A stretch of DNA of 64,000 bases from Micromonospora echinospora (GCF_900091495.1 NZ_LT607413.1:2604001-2668000), one strand, 5' to 3'; shown: positions 1 through 9,040, counted from the stretch's first letter. Program-made: numbers and translations. Notes: generated by a model from the letters alone, not told the origin.

Positions 1-333
1 TTCCCGGAATCGCACACCGAATCCCGCTGCCGGGGATGTCGGCGTGGTCACATCTCCCGCCGATCGGCCCTTTCTCGCTGGCCGGTGGGCGGAATCGCTG
101 ATGTTCACCGGTGCCGACCTGTGCGATCACCCTCAGTGCATAGGCATGCGCCGATCGTTTGAGTTGTGTGGTCCGTTCGGTTGTGGTTGATCAACCGGCC
201 AGTTGTTACTTGCCCTTGCAGCTTTCTCGATGTCCACGACTGGTATCACCATCGATAGCCTCAGGCATTCTCACGGAAACGTGGGATCCCGTGCCGGCAG
301 GACCGTCGCTGGCTCTCGGAATGTGGGGGAATC
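1..333. other. Intergenic region upstream of small peptide gene
   Basis: No reading frame here has convincing coding character. The stretch from about 150 to 280 is less GC-rich than the rest of the window, as expected of a promoter region for the small gene starting at 334. I cannot name a -35/-10 pair with confidence. Confidence 0.4.
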
Positions 334-534
334 GTGAACAGCAGCCTGAACGACGAGAACCTTCCCATCAACAGGCGCATGCCTTCCGCAGGGCGTTGGG
401 CGCTGCGCGACCTGGCAGCCCGCGACCAGCGGGACGCCGGCCGCTTCGGCTCGTTCGACGATGGCGGCGATCCCGTCATCGAGAACCCGGCCCGGCCGTA
501 CCACGGCCTGGGCGGCAGCTACGCCTGCCGCTGA
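334..534 (+). CDS. Small 66-aa peptide, possible precursor peptide or hypothetical protein
   Basis: GTG start at 334 follows a G-rich ribosome-binding stretch (GGGGGA) 5-6 nt upstream. A strong hairpin terminator begins 15 nt after the stop, so this is probably a real single-gene transcript. The product is hydrophilic and charged in its first 45 residues. It ends in a glycine/aromatic tail (PYHGLGGSYACR) with one cysteine near the C-terminus. A charged leader with a short Gly/Tyr/Cys tail resembles a ribosomal peptide precursor, but no modifying enzyme is visible and the left neighbours are outside the window. It could equally be an ordinary small protein. I do not recognise the family. Confidence 0.5.
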   Translation: MNSSLNDENLPINRRMPSAGRWALRDLAARDQRDAGRFGSFDDGGDPVIENPARPYHGLGGSYACR

Positions 535-548
535 CCGACCGAAAGCCA

Positions 549-585
549 CCGCCGCGCCGGCTCTGACGGGAGGCCGGCGCGGCGG
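549..585 (+). terminator. Rho-independent-type hairpin after the small peptide gene
   Basis: Perfect 13-bp inverted repeat (CCGCCGCGCCGGC at 549-561, its complement at 573-585) with an 11-nt loop. It lies between the small plus-strand gene and a convergent minus-strand gene, so it may act on both. There is no U-tract, as is common in high-GC actinobacteria. Confidence 0.65.
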
Positions 586-665
586 CCCTCACCCGGACCG
601 CGTCGATCGTGCGTCCGGACCGCCGGCTGTGCGCCGGACCGTCGGGCCGCCTCCGCTCGCGTCGA

Positions 666-1463
666 TCAGCCGAGAAAGAACCGGCGTAGTTCGACGGCGA
701 GGTCGGCCGGGGGCACCTCGTGATACCCGCCCGCCATGCTGAGCCGCCGGGCCCCGGGAACCGCCTCGGCCGTGCGCTGGGTCGCCTGCCGCAGCCAGTC
801 CGGGCTCGCCGTGCTGTCCACCACCAGAGTCGGTGCCGTGATCGCGGCCAGCTCGTCCCGGGGGAGGGTGCCGTCGCCGGTGATGGTGGTGTCGTACACC
901 AGGGTGTGCGCCATCCGCTCCAGGAACGACCAGCTCGGGTCGTGCCGCATCCCGGCGACCGCCTCGTCGGGCAGTCCCACCGCCGAGGTCATGAAGAGTT
1001 CCACGGCCTCCGTACGGCGGTCCGCCGCGACCAGCTCGGCCAGCGCGGCGGCGAGGTCCGGCCGGGAGCCGGCGCGCCCGTCCACCGCGTACGGCGGCTC
1101 GAAGAGGGCGAGACCGGTGATCGCCAGCCCCTGGGCGGCGGCCCGGGCGGCGAGGATCGCTCCCGAGGAGAGCCCGTAGACGTACGCCGAGCCGCCGGCC
1201 GCGTCGATCAGTGCCGCGAGGTCGTCGACCTCCCGGTCGGCCGAGTACGGCGCGGTGTCGCCGCTGTCGCCGCGCCCCCGACGGTCGTAGGTGTACGCCG
1301 TGAAGTGCGGGGCCAGGGCGGCGGCCAGCGGCTGCGCGGTCGTGCGGTCGTTGAAGGCGCCACCGACCAGCACGATCGGAGGCCCCTCCCCGGAGGGCTC
1401 GTAGGCAATCGGGGTGCCGTCGGCGGAACGCGCCGTCTGCACCGGCCGGTTCGTCGTGGTCAC
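666..1463 (-). CDS. Alpha/beta hydrolase
   Basis: A 265-aa protein with an alpha/beta hydrolase plan. It has an oxyanion-loop stretch VLVGGAFNDR near residue 32, the nucleophile elbow GLSSG around residue 98, an acid candidate in VVDSTASPDW near residue 222, and the catalytic-histidine region GGYHEVPP near residue 245. There is no signal peptide, so it should be cytoplasmic. Substrate cannot be deduced; many such actinobacterial proteins are esterase-like. It is transcribed alone, convergent with the small peptide gene and divergent from the 5'-nucleotidase gene. Confidence 0.85.
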   Translation of the reverse strand: MTTTNRPVQTARSADGTPIAYEPSGEGPPIVLVGGAFNDRTTAQPLAAALAPHFTAYTYDRRGRGDSGDTAPYSADREVDDLAALIDAAGGSAYVYGLSSGAILAARAAAQGLAITGLALFEPPYAVDGRAGSRPDLAAALAELVAADRRTEAVELFMTSAVGLPDEAVAGMRHDPSWSFLERMAHTLVYDTTITGDGTLPRDELAAITAPTLVVDSTASPDWLRQATQRTAEAVPGARRLSMAGGYHEVPPADLAVELRRFFLG

Positions 1464-1787
1464 CCACCATTCCTACCCCGACGGTACGACAACCGTCGGT
1501 CACGACCCGCCGGCCACCGCTTCCGCGGCGCGGGGCACCCCCGCCGGGACACCCGTTCACCCGGCCGTCATGCCGGAACCGTCCGTCCGACCGGCTGAGG
1601 TTGCCGAACGTATCCGAAGCTCCGTTGTACTCGTCCGGTCGACCGATCGCGGCGCGGATGAGAGGCTGTCCCGGCAGGACCGCGACCCCCGCGCCGCACC
1701 CTGCGAGCGATCACTGCAACGGTACGGATCAGGGCAGCCGGACGGTACCGCGCCCGGCCCCACGCACCGACCCTCACGAGGAGTTCC
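1464..1787. other. Intergenic region between divergent genes
   Basis: About 320 nt between the hydrolase (minus) and nucleotidase (plus) starts. It must contain both promoters. The ribosome-binding site for the rightward gene is AGGAG just before the ATG at 1788. I see no clear promoter hexamers, repeats or RNA gene. Confidence 0.4.
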
Positions 1788-3497
1788 ATGTCCGTCTCCG
1801 GGATGCGCCGCCGGACCGCGCTCGGTCTGGCCGCACTCACCGCGGCAGCGCTGAGCGCGGTTGCCGCGACCCCCACCCAGGCCCACCCGGTCGGCCCGAA
1901 ACCGGTCGACGTCAAGTTGCTCGCCCTCAACGACTTCCACGGCAACCTGGAGCCGCCGAGCGGCTCCAGCGGCACCATCGCCGGGCAGACCGCGGGCGGT
2001 GCCGAATACCTGGCGACCTACCTCAAGCAGCTCCGCCAGGAGAGCAGGAAGCACAAGAACACCGTCACCGTCGCCGCCGGTGACCTGATCGGCGCGTCGC
2101 CGCTGCTCTCCGCCGCGTTCCACGACGAGCCGACCATCGAGGCGCTGTCGCTGGCCGGGCTCGACTACGCCAGCGTCGGCAACCACGAGTTCGACGAGGG
2201 CCCCGCCGAGCTGCTGCGGATCCAGAACGGCGGCTGCCACCCGGTCGACGGCTGCGCCGACGGCACCCCGTACCAGGGAGCCGGCTTCCAGTACCTGTCG
2301 GCCAACGCGTTCAAGACCTCGACCGGCAAGCCGCTGCTGCCCCCGTACGCCATCCACAAGGTGGACGGCGTGAAGATCGGCTTCATCGGCATGACGCTGG
2401 AGGGCACCCCGGACATCGTCAGCCGGGAGGGCACCGCCGGCCTGACCTTCGCCGACGAGGCGCTGACCGCCAACCGGTACGCCGCCGAGCTGCGTCGCCG
2501 GGGCGTGCAGACCATCGTCGTCCTGCTGCACGAGGGCGGCAACCAGGCCGGTTCCGGCGGCATCAACGACTGCGTCGACTTCAGCGGCCCGGTCGTGGAC
2601 ATCGCCAAGCGGATGGACCGGTCGATCGACGTCGTGGTCAGCGGTCACACCCACCAGGCGTACAACTGCGAGGTGAACGGCAAGCTGGTCACCAGCGCCA
2701 GCTCGTTCGGCCGGCTGGTCACCGACATCGACCTGAAGATCGACCGGCGGAGTGGTGACGTGCTCACCATGAAGGCGGAGAACGTCGTGGTCACCCGGGA
2801 CGTCGCCAAGGACCGGGCGCAGACCGAGCTGATCACCCGCTACAAGGAGGTCCTCGGCCCGATCGCCGGCCAGGTCGTCGGCACCACCAGCGGCCCGCTG
2901 ACCCGCGCCCAGGAGACCCTGTACGGCACGACCCTGGGCGAGTCCACCATGGGCAACGTGATCGCCGACGCGCAGTTCGCCGCCACCGACACCGAGCAGA
3001 ACGCGGTCGCCGCGTTCATGAACCCGGGCGGTGTCCGGGCCGACATCGACGCCGGTCAGGTGACGTACGAGGAGGCGTTCACGGTCCAGCCGTTCGCCAA
3101 CAACCTGACCACCCTCGACCTGACCGGTGCGCAGCTCTACTGCATGCTGGAGCAGCAGTTCACGGTGGGCCGCACCCTCTACCCGTCGGCGTCCGTCCGC
3201 TACGTCGTCGACGTGAACGGCACCACCGCGCCGGCCGGCGACCCGTGCGCCGGCACCCGGGTCGTCCGGGGCAGCCTCACCATCGGCGGTACGGCGGTCG
3301 ACACCGCCGCTACCTACCGGATCACGGTGAACAGCTTCCTGGCCGGCGGCGGTGACGGGTTCAGCGTCCTGCCGCAGGGCACCAACGCGGTCACCGGCAT
3401 GATCGACCTGGACGCGCTGATCGCGTACCTGAAGGCCAGCTCGCCGATTGCCGCGCCGGCGCTGGACCGGATCCGTACCACGGCCGAGGTCGCCTGA
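1788..3497 (+). CDS. Secreted 5'-nucleotidase / metallophosphoesterase
   Basis: A 569-aa exported protein of the bifunctional UDP-sugar hydrolase/5'-nucleotidase family. The N-terminus has three arginines (residues 7-9) then a hydrophobic stretch and an AHP-type cleavage region near residue 33; the arginine cluster is compatible with Tat export. Metallophosphatase motifs appear in order: LNDFHGN, GDLIGAS, GNHEFDEG and GHTHQAYN. The C-terminal nucleotide-binding domain shows GNVIADAQ, NPGGVRADI and VQPFANNLT. Length matches the family. It probably dephosphorylates extracellular nucleotides for salvage. It is monocistronic, with a palindromic terminator just downstream. Confidence 0.93.
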   Translation: MSVSGMRRRTALGLAALTAAALSAVAATPTQAHPVGPKPVDVKLLALNDFHGNLEPPSGSSGTIAGQTAGGAEYLATYLKQLRQESRKHKNTVTVAAGDLIGASPLLSAAFHDEPTIEALSLAGLDYASVGNHEFDEGPAELLRIQNGGCHPVDGCADGTPYQGAGFQYLSANAFKTSTGKPLLPPYAIHKVDGVKIGFIGMTLEGTPDIVSREGTAGLTFADEALTANRYAAELRRRGVQTIVVLLHEGGNQAGSGGINDCVDFSGPVVDIAKRMDRSIDVVVSGHTHQAYNCEVNGKLVTSASSFGRLVTDIDLKIDRRSGDVLTMKAENVVVTRDVAKDRAQTELITRYKEVLGPIAGQVVGTTSGPLTRAQETLYGTTLGESTMGNVIADAQFAATDTEQNAVAAFMNPGGVRADIDAGQVTYEEAFTVQPFANNLTTLDLTGAQLYCMLEQQFTVGRTLYPSASVRYVVDVNGTTAPAGDPCAGTRVVRGSLTIGGTAVDTAATYRITVNSFLAGGGDGFSVLPQGTNAVTGMIDLDALIAYLKASSPIAAPALDRIRTTAEVA

Positions 3498-3511
3498 CCG
3501 TCGGCACCACA

Positions 3512-3543
3512 ACGGGCCCCGGAGCAGCTGCTCCGGGGCCCGT
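3512..3543 (+). terminator. Palindromic terminator after the 5'-nucleotidase gene
   Basis: A perfect 32-bp palindrome built from ACGGGCCCCGGAGCAG and its complement. It lies 15 nt past the stop and before a convergent gene. Confidence 0.75.
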
Positions 3544-3611
3544 TCGCCGTCACCGGACCGGACGGGGAGCGGTGCCACGACAGCGGCCCGCCCCGGCCCG
3601 GTCGATCGAGG

Positions 3612-5519
3612 TCAGGGGGTGCTCTCCGCCACCTGGAACGAGTACCAGTTCGCATAGTCGTACTGCGAGCCGTCCGCCCGGACCGCGTAGACGGTCAGGG
3701 TGCACCAACCACTGGTGCTCGGCGTCCAGGTGATGGTGGCCTCCCCGTTCGCGTCGGCCGCCACCTCGGTCGGCTCGGCGTCGTCGAAGGCGTAGCGGTA
3801 CGCCGTCACGTCGGTGCCGCCCGGCGGTCGCGAGAAGGTGAAGGACCCCGGCACCCCGACTCCACCGGACGGTTCGCCGGTGGACGGGTAGACCTCGGAC
3901 CTCACCCCCGGCCAGGGGAGGAAGACGTGGCTCCAGGTCGTCCACGGGGAGACGAAGCCGTTGCCGCTCCTGCTGCGTACCTTGACCTGGTGGCCGTCCA
4001 CGTCGGTCGCGGTGAAGCGGAAGTAGGCGGTGCCGTCCTCCTCGGCCGTCCGCGTCTCGGCCTCACCGGAGTCCAGGACGACCTCGTACTCCACGACACC
4101 GGTCACACCGTCGCGCGGCCGGAACCGGAGCAGGATCTCCTGCCCCCACACCGGCGGCCCGTTCTCCACCGTGACCTCGGGTTCGGCCGAGGGTACGAAC
4201 ACCTCGTACACGTGCTCGGCGGAGGCGTTGCCGGCCGAATCGAGGGCACGGACGGTCAGCCGCTGCGGGCCACTGCCGGTCGGGCTGAGCGACACCGTCG
4301 CCGTCCCGCCCGGGGTGTCCGCCCGGACGGTGTTGGGTCGGCTGAACGGGTCCCGGCAGACCAGCTGACCGGCGTCGCCGCTGTACTCACAGACCCCCGG
4401 GACACCGAGTCCGCTCCAGGAGTACTCGAATCCGGCGACGTCCTTCTTGCCGTTCCCGGAGAAGGTGAAGATCCCGGGGACACCCTTGGGAGTCTGGGCG
4501 GAGCCTTCCCAACGAGGGTAGTTGGACGAGGTGACCGTCGGTGTCGGCGGCCTCGTGGCGTCGTACCGGAAGTAGCACTTCTTCGACCAGGCGGAGAGGT
4601 CCGCACCATCGCCGACGCGGGCCTGCCAGGCGTACGTCTGGCCGTCGACCAGGGTGCCCTCGGGCAGCCTGATCGTGTTCGCCCGGCCGGCGGAGCCGTG
4701 CTCGGAGGTGAAGACCGTGCGGGCCGCGCTGTCCCCGGTCGGCCAGAGCGCCACCTCGGTACGCAACGCGCGCTGGTCCGAGTCGTCCGCGTCGTTACCC
4801 ACCACCTGGATGACGTGGGCGGTTCCACCGATGCGGGGATACGGCTTCAGCTGCGTGCACGGGAAGCCGCCGTTGTAGAGGCGGGCGTTGTCCACCGTCG
4901 GCAGGGAGTTGTACTGCACGGTGGCCAGCACGCTCCGGTACCAGTTCAGCCGCCGGCCGTAGCTCGGGTCGGCCTCGTGCTGCGCGGGCACCCGGATCTC
5001 GAAGGTCACCCGGCGCTGCCGGTTGGCCGCCGCGTCCCGCAGCGCCGCACCCACGTCGAAGGTGAGCGAGGCAGGGCAGAAGCCCGTGGTGAGAACCTCG
5101 TCGATCTTGCTCAGCGGGGCCGGCGCGGTGTTCCAGGTGGGGGTGGCGCCGACCGGCTTGGTACGCCAGATCTCGATCGCCCGCTTGGTGCAGTCGGCAG
5201 CGCTCTGCTCCTGGATGAAGACGGAGCCACCGTAGACCTTCTTACCCTCGAACGCGGACAGGTCGAACGTCGCGTAGACGCGGGACACCCGGGCCTGACC
5301 CGATTCGTCCTGCCACGCGCCGAGCGGGAAGTGCGTCTCGCCTACCTGGTACGCCTTGTCCGGCGTGGCCGAATCGGTCCAACCGACCTGGACCGACGGG
5401 GGCCGTTCGTAGTGTGGTGCCGCGGTGGCGGCACCGGCCGTCGTGACGACGAGCCCGGTGGCAGTGAGCAGCAGGGCGAGCGCCCCGACAGGGCCACGAG
5501 GTGGCCGGACGTTCCTCAC
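3612..5519 (-). CDS. Large secreted protein with DNRLRE-like and Ig-like repeats
   Basis: About 635 aa from the GTG at 5519, which I prefer over an upstream ATG because AGGAGGA (5530-5536) sits 10 nt away. A signal peptide follows (hydrophobic residues about 10-32, AAA-P cleavage region). Residues about 40-200 look like a DNRLRE/carbohydrate-binding-type beta-sandwich, with the start VQVGWTDSATPDKAY. Further on come fibronectin/Ig-like beta repeats containing two similar VPG-FTFS stretches (near residues 340 and 570). No catalytic motif is seen. The C-terminus ends soon after the last repeat, whereas many related proteins carry more repeats or a LamG domain. It is probably a cell-surface or extracellular adhesion or binding protein. 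Confidence 0.8.
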   Translation of the reverse strand: MRNVRPPRGPVGALALLLTATGLVVTTAGAATAAPHYERPPSVQVGWTDSATPDKAYQVGETHFPLGAWQDESGQARVSRVYATFDLSAFEGKKVYGGSVFIQEQSAADCTKRAIEIWRTKPVGATPTWNTAPAPLSKIDEVLTTGFCPASLTFDVGAALRDAAANRQRRVTFEIRVPAQHEADPSYGRRLNWYRSVLATVQYNSLPTVDNARLYNGGFPCTQLKPYPRIGGTAHVIQVVGNDADDSDQRALRTEVALWPTGDSAARTVFTSEHGSAGRANTIRLPEGTLVDGQTYAWQARVGDGADLSAWSKKCYFRYDATRPPTPTVTSSNYPRWEGSAQTPKGVPGIFTFSGNGKKDVAGFEYSWSGLGVPGVCEYSGDAGQLVCRDPFSRPNTVRADTPGGTATVSLSPTGSGPQRLTVRALDSAGNASAEHVYEVFVPSAEPEVTVENGPPVWGQEILLRFRPRDGVTGVVEYEVVLDSGEAETRTAEEDGTAYFRFTATDVDGHQVKVRSRSGNGFVSPWTTWSHVFLPWPGVRSEVYPSTGEPSGGVGVPGSFTFSRPPGGTDVTAYRYAFDDAEPTEVAADANGEATITWTPSTSGWCTLTVYAVRADGSQYDYANWYSFQVAESTP

Positions 5520-5649
5520 CGTGATTTGGTCCTCCTGGTATCTGTCCATCACTCGGGCGCGATGGTGCAGATATCAAACTCGCTGGATGCGCCGTGGACA
5601 ACAGACTTTCGGTGATCGGTCAGACACCTTGACGGGACCGACTGTGACC

Positions 5650-6243
5650 TCAGGGGGCGAAGGGCGGCAGCGCGGCGAAGCCGGGATGCAGCTCGACCTG
5701 CTGCGCGAGCTGGGCCAGCACCTGGCGTACCCGGGTCAGCGGGTGCTGCGGGAACTGGGCGTCGTACGCCGGGTCGTCGGCGACGTGCGACGGCAGGCCG
5801 CCCTCGCCCTCCGGCCCGTACGGGTGGGGCCGGAAGTAGCTCGCGGGGCCGACCTTGGCCATCACCAGCGCTTCCCGCTGGCCGGTCATCCCGCTCTCGG
5901 CGGCCTGCACCCGCAGCACCGCGCTGCACGCGGCCTTCGGCACGATGTAGCTGCCCAGGAAGGCCTGGCCGTGGGGCTGGTTCGGCAGCTTGACCTTGAT
6001 GACCTGGCGGAGTGCCGGCTGGCCGCCGACCGACACGACGTCGGCCTCGATCAGCGCGCCACCCTGGCCGGCGGTCATCTTCGCCAACCCCTTCCGGAGT
6101 GCGGTCAGGTCGGTGAGGGCGGCGGGGAGGTCGGGAACCAGGTTGAAGAAGACCGGCTGGATCACGACCCGCTCGTCGTTGGCCCAGGTGTCCGCAGCCA
6201 CCTGGTTGAATCCGGGAAGAAGAAAGTGCTGAAAGGGGTGCAT
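5650..6243 (-). CDS. Conserved hypothetical protein, 197 aa
   Basis: I start it at the ATG at 6243 (MHPFQHFLLPGF). Longer upstream frames would overlap the divergent gene at 6413 and look non-coding. There is no signal peptide or membrane segment. The middle (FFNLVPDLPAALTDL onward) alternates beta and helix with a conserved-looking 'ADVVSVGGQPALRQVIKVKL' stretch, reminiscent of small alpha/beta lipoprotein-like domains (DcrB/LpqN type), but I cannot assign a family. The C-terminus is rich in Pro, Gly and Gln. Function unknown. Confidence 0.7.
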   Translation of the reverse strand: MHPFQHFLLPGFNQVAADTWANDERVVIQPVFFNLVPDLPAALTDLTALRKGLAKMTAGQGGALIEADVVSVGGQPALRQVIKVKLPNQPHGQAFLGSYIVPKAACSAVLRVQAAESGMTGQREALVMAKVGPASYFRPHPYGPEGEGGLPSHVADDPAYDAQFPQHPLTRVRQVLAQLAQQVELHPGFAALPPFAP

Positions 6244-6412
6244 GGCTCCGATCGTGTCAGACCCGCAGGCGATGGGCTCTGTCGTCTTCAGCCTGTGGAC
6301 AGAGGGAATCACCGGCACAGGGACGGGCACGCGAGGGCCCCTCGCACCCGAGAGCCGTGCGCTGACCTGGCCGCCGAGGCATCGAGTAGCGTCGGATTGA
6401 TCGGAGGAATCG

Positions 6413-6853
6413 ATGCGTAACACCGAGATGGCGAAGCTCAGCGGGCTTGTCGGCGAATGGACGAACACGATCTCGGACGCCTGGTTCCTCGAACCGCCGG
6501 GCGCCGAGGTGCCGGGCACCACCACCATCGGGTGGCTCGGGGAGTCGCTCCTGGTCGCGCGGTCGGAGTTCGGCGGGGGCGGGCACGCGCATTCCGAGAT
6601 GAGTCTCGTCCTCGGACGCAGCGATGCGAACGATCGGTTTGTCGTGCTCTACCAGGACGACCGCGGCGTCTGCCGCGAGTTCTCGATGACCTTCGACGGC
6701 GAGCACTGGACGATGACCCGTGCGGACCCGGACTTCCACCAGCGCTTCGCCGCCGACGTCGAGAAGGACCGAATCCTCGGCCGTTGGGAAGCCTCCGAGG
6801 ACGGGGGCAAGTCCTGGCGGAAGGATTTCGACCTCACCTTCGAGCGCGCCTGA
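6413..6853 (+). CDS. DUF1579-like protein
   Basis: A 146-aa protein with a strong ribosome-binding site (GGAGGA) and ATG at 6413. The pattern 'LSGLVGEWTN', then 'GTTTIGWLGESLLVARSEF', and the late 'WEASEDGGKSWRKDFDLTF' fits the DUF1579/lipocalin-like small beta-barrel family found in many actinobacteria. These are cytoplasmic proteins of unknown function. It is a single gene with a hairpin just after it. Confidence 0.75.
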   Translation: MRNTEMAKLSGLVGEWTNTISDAWFLEPPGAEVPGTTTIGWLGESLLVARSEFGGGGHAHSEMSLVLGRSDANDRFVVLYQDDRGVCREFSMTFDGEHWTMTRADPDFHQRFAADVEKDRILGRWEASEDGGKSWRKDFDLTFERA

Positions 6854-6867
6854 CCGTCATACGACAG

Positions 6868-6899
6868 TGACCCCGCAACGCTCCAGACACTGCGGGTCA
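6868..6899 (+). terminator. Hairpin after the DUF1579-like gene
   Basis: TGACCCCGCA (6868-6877) pairs with TGCGGGTCA (6891-6899) with one bulged base and a 13-nt loop, directly downstream of the stop. Confidence 0.5.
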
Positions 6900-7113
6900 T
6901 GGTCGGTGACAGGACGTTCTCCCGCAGCCTGCCCGAGTGGTACGCCCGCAACCGCGGCAGCAACGTGGCGACCGCCGATCTCGTCTCGCCCGGCCGAGAA
7001 GCGCAGCGGCCGGCCGTTCCATGCCTCTGTCGATGCCTGGCTCCATCAGCCGAGGAGATGGTAAGCGGCCCACCTGCACGTAAGTTCTCCGAACCGGCCG
7101 GACAGTACATGGT
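6900..7113. other. Intergenic region before the sigma factor gene
   Basis: About 210 nt. A plus-strand frame (6899-7117) reads FSRSLPEWYARNRGSN and might be a remnant of a lost gene, but it has no ribosome-binding site and its latter half looks random. The sigma-gene promoter must lie here; I cannot mark it confidently. Confidence 0.3.
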
Positions 7114-7665
7114 GTGAGCGAAGACGAACAGCGGTTCGTGGCGCTGTGGACCGAGTACGCCCCCCGCGTCATGGCGTACGCGTTGCGGCATCTCGACTCC
7201 GACACCGCCCAGGACGTGGTGTCGGAGACGTTTCTGGTGGCCTGGCGCCGGCTGGCGAGCGTCCCGGACGACCCCTTGCCCTGGTTGATCGTGGTCGCCC
7301 GCAACACGATCGGCAATCTGCGCCGGTCCGGACACCGACAGGTGCGGCTGGCCACGGAGTTGGAACGGCTCCGGCAGGTCGCCGAGCCAGCCGCCGCAGC
7401 CGACGTGCTCGCCACCGAACGCGCGGCCGTGCTGGCCCGGCTGGCGGCACTGACACCCAGGGAACGGGAGGCGCTGCTGCTGGTCGCCTGGGACGGGCTG
7501 ACGCCCAGGCAGGCGGCGACGGTGGCGGGCTGCTCGCTGCCCGCCTTCCACGTACGCCTCTACCGCGCGCGGCGACGGTTGCAGGCCGTAGGCGAGGCGG
7601 ACGCACCGCCGCACACCGACACCACCCCTAGACCACTGCCATTCTCCGGAGGAGGCACCGCATGA
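7114..7665 (+). CDS. ECF-type RNA polymerase sigma factor
   Basis: A 183-aa sigma-70 family protein beginning at GTG 7114. Region 2 spans about residues 10-75, with the -10 recognition helix around QDVVSETFLVAWRRL. Region 4 spans about 105-155 (LTPREREALLLVAWDG, then the helix-turn-helix LTPRQAATVAGCSLPAFHVRL). No extra C-terminal SnoaL-like domain is present. The next gene starts inside its stop (ATGA), the usual arrangement of an ECF factor with its regulator. Confidence 0.9.
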   Translation: MSEDEQRFVALWTEYAPRVMAYALRHLDSDTAQDVVSETFLVAWRRLASVPDDPLPWLIVVARNTIGNLRRSGHRQVRLATELERLRQVAEPAAAADVLATERAAVLARLAALTPREREALLLVAWDGLTPRQAATVAGCSLPAFHVRLYRARRRLQAVGEADAPPHTDTTPRPLPFSGGGTA

Positions 7666-8423
7666 CCGGGCAGAGCAAACTCACCACCCTTGAGAAGCTG
7701 CGGCCGGCGACCACGGTCGCCAACTGCTGGCCCGCCGCCGCGCGAGACACGGCGCTGGAACGCCTGCTGCAGGCCACCGCCGACTCGCCACCGCCAGTCC
7801 GAGTACGGCCGCGCCGGCGACGGTTGCTGCTCACCGCCGCGCTGACCGCCGGGCTTCTCACGTCGGGCGCGGGTATCGCCACGGCGGGCGGGCTGCTGCC
7901 GGACTCGTTCATCGGGCCGCTCTCGTTCTGGGCCAAGGAGACCGGTGGTGCGGTGGACGTCCAGACGGCGCGGCGGGTGGCCCAGGCACCGGGGCCGGAC
8001 GGCACGGTCCTGTCGGTCTGGTCCGCCCGGAGCGAGGACGGCACCACCTGCATCGCGCCGATGTTCGAGTCGCCCGGTCCTCTCGACCGGCCCGCCCCGA
8101 CGGACTTCCGGCTAGCCGGCGGGAGCTGTGAAAGGAAGTCCGACCGCGATCGCGGCAGCGGCAGTGGGCCGTTCCACAGAATCGGCGGGTCGTCGGACGT
8201 CCGCGGGATACACACCATGTGGGCGGCCGCAGGCGGCGCGACACGGGCTGAGCTGCGGCTGGCCGACGGGACCATGCGGCCGGCACTGCTCGCCGAGGGC
8301 CAGTTCTTCTTCTGGTACCTGGCTGACGAGCGCGTCGACCCGCCGACGCTCGTCGGCTACGACGCGGCCGCAAGGGTAGTGGCCGAGCGGCCCCTTCCGA
8401 ACCTCGACCGGATGGGCCGCTGA
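7662..8423 (+). CDS. Membrane-anchored partner of the ECF sigma factor
   Basis: A 253-aa protein whose ATG overlaps the sigma-factor stop by 4 nt (ATGA), so the two are translationally coupled. Residues 1-50 would be cytoplasmic. An arginine-rich stretch (RPRRRR) precedes one membrane segment at about 55-75, and the rest lies outside the membrane. This topology fits an anti-sigma factor or its companion. The zinc-binding HxxxCxxC of the classic ZAS anti-sigma domain is absent, so inhibition of the sigma factor is an inference from context only. Confidence 0.75.
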   Translation: MTGQSKLTTLEKLRPATTVANCWPAAARDTALERLLQATADSPPPVRVRPRRRRLLLTAALTAGLLTSGAGIATAGGLLPDSFIGPLSFWAKETGGAVDVQTARRVAQAPGPDGTVLSVWSARSEDGTTCIAPMFESPGPLDRPAPTDFRLAGGSCERKSDRDRGSGSGPFHRIGGSSDVRGIHTMWAAAGGATRAELRLADGTMRPALLAEGQFFFWYLADERVDPPTLVGYDAAARVVAERPLPNLDRMGR

Positions 8424-8485
8424 GGGTGGCAGTGCCGGTCAACGAGGCGGGCACGGCGGTCATGCGCTAAGGAGCACCGGGTCGG

Positions 8486-9040
8486 TTAACGAAGATCCAC
8501 AAGCTGCGGTGGCACCTCGCAAACCAGATCTACGTCGTTCATGCGTTCAATGATCGGAACTCCGTCGACGGTCGGCACCAGGAAGTGCGGTCTGCGGCCG
8601 GCGGACAGGTCATTGGCGTACTGGTCGCGGGTCTCAACGAGGGTTTCCCAGTCGGCAAGCCATGCGGCGGTCGGACGGTCATCGTCCAGCCGGCTGCTTC
8701 CCAAGCTTCGCACCTGTGCCACCATGGCAGCCACCGCAGCGTTCTGCTCCCTGACAGCGCGGATTCTGACGTCGAGGGCAGCACTAGGCGGTACGGCCTT
8801 CGCTACCACGGCAGCTTGCATGGTGGCACAGGCGCTCTCCGCCGTCTCTCTGACCGGCGGGTTGTCGATCAGCTCCGGGCGGTCATGGTTCGCGTACGAC
8901 CAAAGGCCGGCGCAGAAAATGCTGAAGGCTCCTACGGTGCATGCAGCGACAGCGATCACCCATACCGCTGGGCCCTTCTTCCCGCCTGATGCAGATCGAG
9001 CACCGAGGTTGTCTGGCCGTACCGAGGACAGGTGGGTCAC
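8486..9040 (-). CDS. Hypothetical single-pass membrane protein
   Basis: 184 aa from GTG at 9040, with an ACAGGA ribosome-binding site. One membrane helix lies at about residues 26-48, followed by an extracytoplasmic, mostly helical, charged region with Cys at about 71 and 177. It lies directly left of the first tRNA-Pro fragment, so it may be the edge of, or just outside, the integrated island. No family recognised. Confidence 0.7.
   Translation of the reverse strand: MTHLSSVRPDNLGARSASGGKKGPAVWVIAVAACTVGAFSIFCAGLWSYANHDRPELIDNPPVRETAESACATMQAAVVAKAVPPSAALDVRIRAVREQNAAVAAMVAQVRSLGSSRLDDDRPTAAWLADWETLVETRDQYANDLSAGRRPHFLVPTVDGVPIIERMNDVDLVCEVPPQLVDLR

Noticed and set aside
1557..3578. A 673-aa minus-strand open frame opposite the 5'-nucleotidase gene
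   Set aside because: Antisense to a recognised enzyme, with no motifs and no ribosome-binding site.
6897..7415. Reading frames opposite the sigma-factor start and in the gap before it
   Set aside because: No ribosome-binding site, no family resemblance, and the composition is that of random high-GC DNA; only a possible remnant was mentioned.
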